A stretch of DNA of 46,001 nt from Mycobacterium angelicum (GTDB lineage Bacteria; Actinomycetota; Actinomycetes; Mycobacteriales; Mycobacteriaceae): the NCBI RefSeq assembly GCF_002086155.1, contig NZ_MVHE01000042.1:1-46001 (forward strand). The letters run 5' to 3'. Shown here piece after piece: positions 1 to 8,398 of this stretch (positions within the stretch are counted from its first letter, which is position 1; each line of letters opens with the position of its first letter). Both the position numbers and the translations under genes were made by a program. The notes under the pieces are model-generated. The model had not been told where the DNA came from. It made no database searches and saw only the letters and a program-made list of their open reading frames with translations.

Positions 1-66
1 ACCAGTGGATACCTCTACTTGGCCACCAGTGGGTACTTTTTCATGGCCACGGACATGGGGATGACA
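1..66. mobile_element. End of an IS21-family-like insertion sequence (partial)
   Basis: The first 66 bases carry a repeated unit: CCAGTGGNTAC occurs at about 2-12 and again at 26-36, the second preceded by GGCCA, followed by CATGGCCACGGACATGGGG. Read on the minus strand from base 66 the sequence begins TGTCATCCCC and runs into CCCACTGGTGGCC. Multiple short terminal repeats next to a 5'-TGT end are typical of IS21-family elements in actinobacteria. The exact tip could be base 66 or base 55, since both start with TGT. The transposase genes istA/istB would lie left of the window and are not seen. The element ends inside the neighbouring gene and supplies its last codons. Confidence 0.6.
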
Positions 67-2161
67 GCAGCCTATGCGCTGTTTCTCGGGGACCGTGCTG
101 CGACAGCATGCTGAGGAAATACGTGGCGGTGTATCCGCCTTCTTCGCGGCCGCGTTCGTATATAGCCTTCATCCGTCGGTTGAACTCCGCTTCAACGTCG
201 CTCGGCAGTGACTCGCGGACGCCATTGGCGGTCTCGGAGGGTTCGCCGGCCGCCGCGAGGCCCTCATTCTCGACGAATCCCAGCAATGCATCGACCGAGG
301 TGAAGACCTGATATCCGAGCTCCTCCAAACGGGGCAGGTCAGTATCTTCCGGGTCGAGCTCCAAGACCACGGGCGAACCAACACCCTGCTGCAGCCCGTC
401 GGGCCAAAATGCTTCGGCAACCGCCAGTTCGGCACCGCTCGCGGGGTCGGGGATCTCGGCATCGATGAGAGGAGTTGCGAACCCACGGTTTTGCAATTCA
501 GCTATCAGCGCGCGAACCTGTTCACCACGAGGGTCGTCGATGACCTCATCAGCTACCTTCAGCGCCGTCAACGTGGCTGGGTCGTGCGTCGCGGACGGAT
601 TGCGAAGGGTCTCGAGGAACGACTGTGCGGAGTGAGCGAGCAATTCGCGGCGCGCTGCCAAGAAATCCGAGTAGCGCTCTACCTGCCACAGTTCGGGATC
701 AGTTGGAATCCATTGTGATTCAAGGACGCCGGGGTGCTTGACTTGGATTTCCGGCAAGTACTCCGCTGGCTCCCGCATGCCTATCTTGATGTTGGTGTCT
801 TGGGTAAGGAAGCAGAAATTCGCGATCGCGTTGATCTCGTTGCGGTCCAGCCCGTGCTTGCGCAACAGCGCCTTCGGAAAGATGTGGTGCACCTGCAGCG
901 ATGTGAGCTTGCCGAGCAGTTCGGCACGCAACTCCAGACCGCTGCCGAAATCGCGGGCGCCGTCAACCCGGGTCAGCAGGTACAAGAGGGGATAGAACCG
1001 CGATCCGCGCGTTGATCCGGCGAAGTCGTCCGGGCCAATAGCCAGCCGTCCACCGCGGACTCGTTCCAACGTCGAAATCAACGCATCGACCCCACCGCGT
1101 TCAGCGGCGTCATAGTCTTGTTGCAAGTACGTCTCTGTAGAGCCGCTGAATCGGCCCCATAGTGCAGAGTGCACGTACCAGTAGAGAACTTTGTCGCGGT
1201 GCGCGCTGTCGGTGAACCCACTACCGTTGAGGTGAAGCAATCGGGTGATGACTGGTGTAGCGTAGCGGCCCATCAGCACCCGGTCATGATCCAGCCCAAG
1301 ACGTCCGGATGCGGCGTCGAGGAACGTACCGATGTGATTGACCGATTTACCGAGGGCCGACTCGAATTCGGCGGCGGACACATCTGTCAGGGAGGAGAAC
1401 AACGCCCTACCGGTTGCGACCGCGGTCGCGTTCCGAAGCAACCAGTCCAGTGAGAACCTGAATCCAAACTTCTTCCAGCGGTCCAGGTTGTCTCGCAACT
1501 CTTTTCGTGCATCCGACCACTCGGCACAAAGTTTCGCCAGCGCAAGGTCACCCTTGGACAGCTTGGTACCGCCGGAATTGACCTTGTTGAAGATGTCCAC
1601 GACTTCATCGACGGTTTTGTCCGTGCCGGTGATCTTCTCCGAGTTGAAATTGCGGTTCTCGATCTCCTTGATGCGGTTCAGGCGCTCGAGGTAGGTATTG
1701 AGAACCGGGCGTTCCACGTTAGGAAACGCGGTGAGGTATTCGAACGGGCCATTGCGGAATAACTCGGTGACGCTCACCCAGACTGGATCTCCGGCCATCT
1801 TGGTGGGTGCATAGAACTCAAACGACTCGGTTTCGACGTTGAAGTGCAGCCCGGTGAAAGCACTTGCATCCCCCTCGAAAAAGGGAGGCTTTGTGCCGCG
1901 GACTACTCCGTACATTGAGGTCACTCGTTGCTGGCCGTCGAGGAGCAGTTGTCGCGTGCCGCCGCCGGCCGCAGCCCCGCGGACGGTGATGTCGTCGGAT
2001 GTGGTCTCCCATACCAACAGACCACCGACCGGGTATCCGCGGTAGAGCGACCGCATTAGCCCGCGAACCTGATCGCGATTCCAGACGTAGCCGCGCTGGA
2101 ACTCCGGGAGAAGGATTACGCCGGAATCGATTTCGTCCAGCAGCGTAGACAGGCGGGTCAC
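41..2161 (-). CDS. DUF262/HNH (GmrSD-like) nuclease, C-terminus cut by IS
   Basis: 706 codons from a GTG start with AGGAGC upstream, 15 bases after the previous stop. Residues 1-250 are a DUF262 (ParB-like) domain, with FQRGYVW at 21-27, the nucleotide-binding DGQQR at 75-79 and FNKVNSGGT at 191-199. An HNH/DUF1524-type nuclease follows, with HHIFPK at 425-430 and Asn448 and Asn457 placed as in the His-Asn-Asn motif. This is the GmrS+GmrD layout of type IV modification-dependent restriction, in one chain. Residues 545-630 form an unassigned alpha/beta module. Residues 665-699 (YERGREEGGY, FLSML, AHRLL) start a C-terminal module common in actinobacterial proteins, which normally runs some tens of residues further. 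Here codons 700-706 come from the IS end, so the protein is truncated. Last gene of the island operon. It may cut modified foreign DNA or sense it; activity after truncation is unknown. Confidence 0.8.
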   Translation of the reverse strand: MTRLSTLLDEIDSGVILLPEFQRGYVWNRDQVRGLMRSLYRGYPVGGLLVWETTSDDITVRGAAAGGGTRQLLLDGQQRVTSMYGVVRGTKPPFFEGDASAFTGLHFNVETESFEFYAPTKMAGDPVWVSVTELFRNGPFEYLTAFPNVERPVLNTYLERLNRIKEIENRNFNSEKITGTDKTVDEVVDIFNKVNSGGTKLSKGDLALAKLCAEWSDARKELRDNLDRWKKFGFRFSLDWLLRNATAVATGRALFSSLTDVSAAEFESALGKSVNHIGTFLDAASGRLGLDHDRVLMGRYATPVITRLLHLNGSGFTDSAHRDKVLYWYVHSALWGRFSGSTETYLQQDYDAAERGGVDALISTLERVRGGRLAIGPDDFAGSTRGSRFYPLLYLLTRVDGARDFGSGLELRAELLGKLTSLQVHHIFPKALLRKHGLDRNEINAIANFCFLTQDTNIKIGMREPAEYLPEIQVKHPGVLESQWIPTDPELWQVERYSDFLAARRELLAHSAQSFLETLRNPSATHDPATLTALKVADEVIDDPRGEQVRALIAELQNRGFATPLIDAEIPDPASGAELAVAEAFWPDGLQQGVGSPVVLELDPEDTDLPRLEELGYQVFTSVDALLGFVENEGLAAAGEPSETANGVRESLPSDVEAEFNRRMKAIYERGREEGGYTATYFLSMLSQHGPRETAHRLLSSPCPWP

Positions 2162-2176
2162 TGAAGTTGCTCCTGT

Positions 2177-4273
2177 TCAGTTTTTGCGGAGTGCGGATAA
2201 GAAGGGGCTGGGGTCGCCATGCCAGGTGACGAGCAGTTGTTCTCGTGCACGGGTACAGGCTACGAAGAGCAGGCAGCGTTCCCGCTCCAAATCTTGCCTG
2301 TGCGTTTGATTGTCATCCTCGATCGGCGTTACGGCGTTTGCAGCGGGTACCTGTTTCGCGCTGACACCTGCGACACACATGCATCGGAATTCCAGTCCCT
2401 TCATGCGGTGCATCGTGCCGATGCGGACGGCTTCATCGTCGTCCATCGCCTTGGTGAGGTCGACGGTGTCGATCCCTGCCACGTTGAGGGCGCGCTGGAT
2501 GTTCGAGGCCAACCACTTGGCGCGAACCGCGATTCCGATCTCTGTTGGGGCGATTCCGCTGTCGATCCAACCCTGAACAGACCGAGCTATGAATTTGGCC
2601 TCGGCCTCGGCGCTTTGCTGGCCATTCAGTGTTGGTGGCTGCCCGTGGACATAGGACTTGCATCCGGAGATGGAGTCCAGTCCACCTTCCATGTCGTCGA
2701 TTGGTTCACCGCGTAGCAAGCCCAGGCTCCAGCCGAGAATCTCGGCGGTGGTGCGGTAGTTGATGTTGAGCCGCGACGAGCGGCCGGCGATATTGATCCC
2801 GACCTCGCGCAGGCTGACACGATTGTCGTAGATGCGCTGGTGAGTGTCCCCGGCGATGAAAATATCGTTAGGTGCTTCGGCGACGGCCGCGCGAAGCAGG
2901 CGCCACTGGTCGGGGCTAAGATCCTGAGCTTCGTCAATGACGATGTGGCGGAACGGCTTTTGAGCTGAAACCTCCAGCAGACGGGTCGCTTCCCGTCGGA
3001 TGGTTTCGTGCGTCCACACGCCTTGCTTGGTGAGGGCCTGTTCAAATTCCCAAATCGTCTGCCAGACCTGGGCCCGCTGGACCGATCCCAGCGCGCGGCC
3101 GCGTCCGGTGCGCTTGGCTGCGAGGTAGGCGTCGGCAGTGCTAATACGACGGGCGAGCACGACTTGCCGCCATTCCTCTGAGAGGAACACTGGCGTGAAG
3201 GTGAGCCCGAGCTCGTCGCTGAGTCCGGCCCATAACGCCTTTTCATCTTCGAAGCCGAGCATGTGTGGTGCGCCGTGGGTCTTCCGGAAGACACGGTGGG
3301 CGACCCGGTCAACGTGCGATACCTCGATGCGACTTTCGGTCCCATCGTCGTCGACGAGCATGTCGAGACCAGTTTGCAGCGTCTCGGACAGCGTTGAGGT
3401 GAAGGTGGTGACGAGCACTTTGCCCTCACCGCGTTTGGCGATCGCGTTTGCCCGATGCAGGGCGACGACGGTCTTGCCGGTACCAGGGCCGCCGGTGACG
3501 CGGGCCGGTCCCTTGTAGTTTGCGTCGACCACGGTGCGCTGGGTCGGGTGCAGGTACACACGCCAGGTGGCGAACGGGTAAGCGAAAACGTCCATCAGTT
3601 CGTCGGGTCCGCTGACGAGGACGACGCGGTCGCTGCTGCGCAGGATTGCTGCGTCGATATCTTCTGTGTCGACGGGTTCGCTCAGGATCTGTGCGCCGAG
3701 GTCTGCCCATACCTCCTCGGGTGAGAAGCCGGCGGCGAGGCCGGCCAACACGTCCCATTGGATCTCGGGCAGAAAGGCTTTCGCTGCATCGAGCTGTACA
3801 GCGTCGGAGACGGTTCGTGCGAACGTGAGCACCTTCTCGTCGATGCCAAGCTTGGATAGTTGTCCGTCACTGATGTTGTCGAAGATTGGCGCGCCGGCGC
3901 TCTTGGCGGCCTCGGTCATTTCGGGGATCTGGCGGTCGAGTTCGGCTTCGTCGCGGATCTCGATGCCGCCGGTGGCCGAGTTGACGGAGACGTTACTGCG
4001 CTGCGCCCAGGCGTAGGCGTCGTCGTGCGGCAGTACTTTTAGCAGGGTGTAGACGTCGCCAACGTTGGGAGCGAGGACGATTCCGCGCCAGGACTGGTCG
4101 ATGCGGATGGACCGGAACCTCGGGTTGCGGGCGTTGGCGATCTTCTCCAGATGCAGCCCGGTGTGAGTGGCGGTATCGAATTCGTCGAAGACTTCAGTGA
4201 CGCGGTTGTAGACGGGTTTCTCTAGCTTGCCGAGGTCTTTGAGGAATCCTTTGTCGATGGCGAGTGTTGGCAT
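2177..4273 (-). CDS. UvrD/Rep-type SF1 helicase with RelE-like N-terminal domain
   Basis: 698 aa from ATG. Residues 1-95 resemble the RelE/ParE toxin fold: a helical start (FLKDLGKLEK), a central FRSIRIDQSWRGIVL strand pair and YTLLKVLPHDDAYAWA near 75-90. After a linker comes an SF1A helicase: Walker A GGPGTGKT 261-268, DEAQD 447-451, GDTHQRIYD 475-483, NYRTTAEIL 505-513, and near the C-terminus IGTMHRMKGLEF and FVACTRAREQLLV. It should be a 3'-5' DNA translocase. The N-terminus could be an RNase-like effector or only a binding module; I see no separate antitoxin gene. It starts 18 bases after the methyltransferase stop and ends 15 bases before the DUF262 gene, so it belongs to the island operon. 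Helicase assignment is firm; the RelE-like fold is inferred from pattern only. Confidence 0.88.
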   Translation of the reverse strand: MPTLAIDKGFLKDLGKLEKPVYNRVTEVFDEFDTATHTGLHLEKIANARNPRFRSIRIDQSWRGIVLAPNVGDVYTLLKVLPHDDAYAWAQRSNVSVNSATGGIEIRDEAELDRQIPEMTEAAKSAGAPIFDNISDGQLSKLGIDEKVLTFARTVSDAVQLDAAKAFLPEIQWDVLAGLAAGFSPEEVWADLGAQILSEPVDTEDIDAAILRSSDRVVLVSGPDELMDVFAYPFATWRVYLHPTQRTVVDANYKGPARVTGGPGTGKTVVALHRANAIAKRGEGKVLVTTFTSTLSETLQTGLDMLVDDDGTESRIEVSHVDRVAHRVFRKTHGAPHMLGFEDEKALWAGLSDELGLTFTPVFLSEEWRQVVLARRISTADAYLAAKRTGRGRALGSVQRAQVWQTIWEFEQALTKQGVWTHETIRREATRLLEVSAQKPFRHIVIDEAQDLSPDQWRLLRAAVAEAPNDIFIAGDTHQRIYDNRVSLREVGINIAGRSSRLNINYRTTAEILGWSLGLLRGEPIDDMEGGLDSISGCKSYVHGQPPTLNGQQSAEAEAKFIARSVQGWIDSGIAPTEIGIAVRAKWLASNIQRALNVAGIDTVDLTKAMDDDEAVRIGTMHRMKGLEFRCMCVAGVSAKQVPAANAVTPIEDDNQTHRQDLERERCLLFVACTRAREQLLVTWHGDPSPFLSALRKN

Positions 4274-4291
4274 TGTTCCTCCGTTGCTTGA

Positions 4292-7200
4292 TTATTCGGA
4301 GTGACGAGGCCCGTGCCCGGCGGGCGGATCTGCGAGTGGCTTCCAGCCCTTACCGCCGTTGGCTATTGCTTCCGCCATGCGGTCGTAGGCTTCCAGGACA
4401 AGACGTTTAGTGCGGTACTCGCCGAAGTCGCGCTCTTCGTATTTTCGGACGACGGGGAATGAATCCAGGACATGTTCGGCCTCAGCGCGCTCAAGCCCGT
4501 ATATGTGGAGAAATCCGGCGTCGAGGTCCGCTCGAAGTAGCGCGCGGCGGTCAGGAACCCATCGGAATGGTGGCCCAGCTGTGCCGAGGGTTTCGGCGTA
4601 TCGTCTCAAACGCCATGAGGTGTAGGATAATTCAACCACGTAGGCTCGTATCCAGGTTTGAAGATCGGATTCAATCAGCCAGCCCGGTCGCCTGGAGAAC
4701 TCAATAGGAATGGGGCAAGCCAACTGTTTTGCGGCGAACTCATTGACGTGCGAGCCGCTCACTTTCTGCCGCGCGATGTAGTCGAACGGTATCGATGACC
4801 AGGCGGCGTGAAGCAAGTAGCCGAGCGACGAGTCGTCTAACGTCGCGACGTAGAAGGAGTTGCCGACGGCTGAGAGGGGAAGGACTGATGGAACAAATGT
4901 TCGCTCGTTGCCCTTATTGGTGATGTCCCGCCATCCCAACAACCAACCACGATCCCAACGTTGGTCCAACTTGGCGTCCAAATCGGCTTGCGGGACCCAA
5001 TACCGGACCAGCGGTTCAACCGCAGGGTTGTCATGATCGGCGTCGGAAATTCTCGGGAGTGCTCCGACATTGAGTTGCGCTTGTGTAGCTCCGCGGTACG
5101 TTGAAAACCGATGGTCGAAATGACCGAGTATTTTTGCCTCGTACAGTGGCAGGTATTCTGTACCACGGACTTTGTAAGACCACCCATTGAAATCATCCTG
5201 GTCGAACGATTCTGCTTCGTGAAACCCGCTAGTTTTTGACAGATTAAACAATCCCTGGCTGATATCGAGCCCCCACGGATTGCCGCCCGGTACGCCTTCG
5301 CGGATCAAGACCGGATGTCGGCGGTACATCTTTACCGTGATGTCCGCGTCGAGACGGCCTCGAAAGATCGGCAAATTTCCCGTGTTTGGGTTGAGAATTA
5401 AGACTTCTGAGGAGGCGATCTCAAACATGCGCTCGTGCACCGTGCTGAGATAACGATTAAGAAACGAAAACTTTGCTTTGACTACGGTTCGTCGCGATCC
5501 GGTGACTACCGATGTAGCGAAACGAACGCGGTGGTCCACGTCGCGGAAAATTCTAGCCTCATTCTCAAAATCGTAGAAGCACTGAAGGCGGTCCGATTCC
5601 AGCGCGTCGGAGAAGAAGTCGGCTCTAGTTTTATCGGTGGCAAGCCCCGTGGGAGTGATGAATGCCGCGTATCCTAGTGGGCTGACTACCGACCGCATCG
5701 TTTCGGCAAATGCGCTGTAAGCGTTCATCTTTCCCTGCGCCGTAAGTGGGAAGCGTCCCCCCCGGATCAGGTTGTTGGTTGCACTCGCCTGACGCACGGC
5801 ATCGCTGTAGTGCTGGTAAATATCTGGATCACTCTCCGCTAGTGCAGCGATCATCGGCTTACGGGCGTCAGCAGAACTCGCATTAGCGATGTCGGTTAAG
5901 CCAAGGTTGCCGAAGAATTGTTTATCTTCGAGCTGCAGCGCGTCCCACGGAGGGTTGCCGACGACGCAGGAGAATCCTCCGGTCCATCCCGTGGTGGTAT
6001 CGGAGTGATCACCGTCGACGTCGGAGACGGTGAAGATTCCGGGAAATTCCAAGTGCCAGTGGAAGAACCGATATTGCCGCGCTAGGGCATTCACCTTTCC
6101 GACGATGGTGTCAGGCACCGATTCAGGGTTTTCGGACAGTGTGTGCAGTGTGGCGTGGGTAATGCCTTGACCAGAAGTGGCGGCTCCCGTCTTGTGTTGT
6201 ACGAATGCTGCACACCATGCGTCGGCCACTAACTTCGCGGCCACCAGATCGGGATCGGCCTCAAGGCGTCGCCACGCGTCCGCCCGAGCTCGCAATGCGG
6301 CCACCGAAGCTACTGTCCCGGAATCGGCTTCGCGAGCGGCCTTGCTGAACTGGGTGGTTTCGACGTTGAGTGTTTCGGGACCAAAGCTCAGGGTAAGCTG
6401 ATTTTGGTCGGCTTGTCGTTCAGACTTGTTCCGCGCTTTGAGCTTTGATGTCCACGTCTTGTCATCGTCACCTAGCGGCACGAACGCCGAGTCAGGTATG
6501 TTGTGGCGCAACAACTCTGGAGTGGTGCCCAGTAATGCGTTGCCGACTCGGAAGTGCGCGTCAAGGAACGGGAAGGGGCGGTCGGCGTCGAAGGCCTCCA
6601 GCCAGAGGGCAACCTTGGTGATTTCGATGGCCAAGTCATTGAGGTCCACGCCGTAGACGCAGCGTTCGATGACATCGGCCGTGGCTGTCCGTAGTGCGGC
6701 CGGCGTGGGTTCGGTTTCCCCCGTGCGTACCGTTGCCAGGGCACTGGCGATTCGTCGGGCGGCTGCAACGACGAAATGCCCACTACCGCAAGCTGGATCG
6801 ACTATAGTGAGGTCCAAGAGTGCTTGTTCAGGCTCCGAGGTACGGACGGCTTCGTCGATTAACGGGTCGAGCGCCTCGTCGAGCACCAGCGCAATGAGAT
6901 CCGAAGGCGTGTAATACGAGCCGGATTTCTTACGTTCGTTGCCAGTGGACACGTCAAGAGTGAAGGCCCGCTCATCGGCGTGATAACGCGGTGTGTAGGC
7001 CAACAAACCCTCGTACATGCCGCCAAGCTCTTCACTATCGAGGTTGCGGTAATCGACCGGCCGCTGCAGCCCGGTCACCGGGTCGTCGATCTGGGACAAG
7101 GCCCGCACTGCGGCGAGCAACGCGCGGTTGGGAAGTTTCGCGCCGTCGAGAATGCTCAACGCGTCGCGCGAAAACAAACTTGCGCCAAGGCCACTGAGCC

Positions 7201-8398
7201 CAAGATCGGTCAAACCGTCGCCAGCGAGTGCATCTGTGACGATCTGGTGGGCCTCCCACAGATCGGTGTGCCAGCCACCGATCGGCTCGGCCGACAGCCG
7301 ACGTAGCCGTGCGGTAGAGAAGTAGTCCGCATAAAGGGCGCGGGCGCTTTCGGGGATGTCGGAGCGGTGCAGCAGATCCCGGTCCTCGACCACGAACAGC
7401 ACGATGAGCCGGTAAGCGATACGCAATAGGGCGCGTTGCAAGTCCCGATCGGCATCGGTGGCCGCAGCGAGCCTCTCGCGTAGCACAACATTCGACGGGT
7501 GCGCGACGAAGCCGGTGCCCAGTTCCCGTAGTGCCGCGGCGACACCGTGCTGTAGGTTCAGCAGCGCGCGGGCGCCGTCGTCAATGGCGGTGATGCGCCA
7601 ACGCTCCAGCCAACAGTTGTCGAGTTTGGGTTCGGCTTGTTCAACCTCGGCGTCTTCACCGGAATCTTCTTGGTCGGCAACCGCTTTGGTGGCCTTCTCG
7701 CCCAGGCGGGGAGCGAAGCGGCTGGCGTGGACGGTCAGAAACAGGATGCGGAAGTCGGCGTAGAGCTGGTCGGTGAAGATCGCGTCGAGGTCGAATTCGA
7801 CGAAGGACTGGCGGGTGAGGCTGGAGGCGTCGCGCAGCAACCGCAGCACATGGCCGTTAGAAAGGATGGCCCACAACGCATGGTCGTCCCGGTTGAGGTA
7901 GTCCTGAACCATCGCCTGCGGGGCCCGAGCGGTGACCGACGGCGTCTTGCTGTCCAGTTCGATGCCCGCGCCTAGCAGATGCAGCGGAACCCACGCAGAC
8001 GGGTTCGCAGCATCGGGCCAGGCGACGCGGTGCGAGATAGGGAAATGCGGCGACTCGGTATCGCCAAGGCCGGGCGGTGCGGCCAGCCCGCCGCTGACAA
8101 CATCGGGCCGGCCCCAACCGAGTTCGTACAACAATGGCAGCAGCCACTTATCGCGGGTGACTTTGGTGGCGGCATCGCCCGCTGGTAGCCGCCGCAGGGT
8201 GTTGACCCAGGCGCCATGTGCGGCGAGCATTGCTTCCCAGGCACGGGCGATGGCGCCGTTGACCGCCATTCCTGGTGAAAGTTGGTATGCCTCAGCGGTT
8301 TGGCCTGGCATGCGCAACTCATTGGCTCTCGGCAAAGCTTCGGCGGGCAGTGCGGTGCCGATCGTGCGAACGGCTCTGAAGGCGGTCATCGCGCTCAT
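4292..8398 (-). CDS. Eco57I/PglX-type N6-adenine DNA methyltransferase
   Basis: 1368 aa. The ATG overlaps the stop of the SNF2 helicase (ATGA), suggesting coupled translation. The SAM-binding motif I DPACGSGHF lies near residue 535, preceded by KKSGSYYTP near 490 as in Eco57I/type IIL enzymes; the catalytic NPPW is near 814. This is the gamma-class N6-adenine methylase family that includes PglX (BREX) and DrmMI (DISARM). The first 450 residues are long and helical with no nuclease motif that I can see. Residues about 930-1260 should hold target recognition; the DNA there is more AT-rich than the catalytic part (90 G+C in 180 bases at 5401-5580, 39 in 60 at 7021-7080). It probably marks host DNA so that the island's nucleases spare it. 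An alternative is a restriction-modification fusion. Confidence 0.87.
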   Translation of the reverse strand: MSAMTAFRAVRTIGTALPAEALPRANELRMPGQTAEAYQLSPGMAVNGAIARAWEAMLAAHGAWVNTLRRLPAGDAATKVTRDKWLLPLLYELGWGRPDVVSGGLAAPPGLGDTESPHFPISHRVAWPDAANPSAWVPLHLLGAGIELDSKTPSVTARAPQAMVQDYLNRDDHALWAILSNGHVLRLLRDASSLTRQSFVEFDLDAIFTDQLYADFRILFLTVHASRFAPRLGEKATKAVADQEDSGEDAEVEQAEPKLDNCWLERWRITAIDDGARALLNLQHGVAAALRELGTGFVAHPSNVVLRERLAAATDADRDLQRALLRIAYRLIVLFVVEDRDLLHRSDIPESARALYADYFSTARLRRLSAEPIGGWHTDLWEAHQIVTDALAGDGLTDLGLSGLGASLFSRDALSILDGAKLPNRALLAAVRALSQIDDPVTGLQRPVDYRNLDSEELGGMYEGLLAYTPRYHADERAFTLDVSTGNERKKSGSYYTPSDLIALVLDEALDPLIDEAVRTSEPEQALLDLTIVDPACGSGHFVVAAARRIASALATVRTGETEPTPAALRTATADVIERCVYGVDLNDLAIEITKVALWLEAFDADRPFPFLDAHFRVGNALLGTTPELLRHNIPDSAFVPLGDDDKTWTSKLKARNKSERQADQNQLTLSFGPETLNVETTQFSKAAREADSGTVASVAALRARADAWRRLEADPDLVAAKLVADAWCAAFVQHKTGAATSGQGITHATLHTLSENPESVPDTIVGKVNALARQYRFFHWHLEFPGIFTVSDVDGDHSDTTTGWTGGFSCVVGNPPWDALQLEDKQFFGNLGLTDIANASSADARKPMIAALAESDPDIYQHYSDAVRQASATNNLIRGGRFPLTAQGKMNAYSAFAETMRSVVSPLGYAAFITPTGLATDKTRADFFSDALESDRLQCFYDFENEARIFRDVDHRVRFATSVVTGSRRTVVKAKFSFLNRYLSTVHERMFEIASSEVLILNPNTGNLPIFRGRLDADITVKMYRRHPVLIREGVPGGNPWGLDISQGLFNLSKTSGFHEAESFDQDDFNGWSYKVRGTEYLPLYEAKILGHFDHRFSTYRGATQAQLNVGALPRISDADHDNPAVEPLVRYWVPQADLDAKLDQRWDRGWLLGWRDITNKGNERTFVPSVLPLSAVGNSFYVATLDDSSLGYLLHAAWSSIPFDYIARQKVSGSHVNEFAAKQLACPIPIEFSRRPGWLIESDLQTWIRAYVVELSYTSWRLRRYAETLGTAGPPFRWVPDRRALLRADLDAGFLHIYGLERAEAEHVLDSFPVVRKYEERDFGEYRTKRLVLEAYDRMAEAIANGGKGWKPLADPPAGHGPRHSE

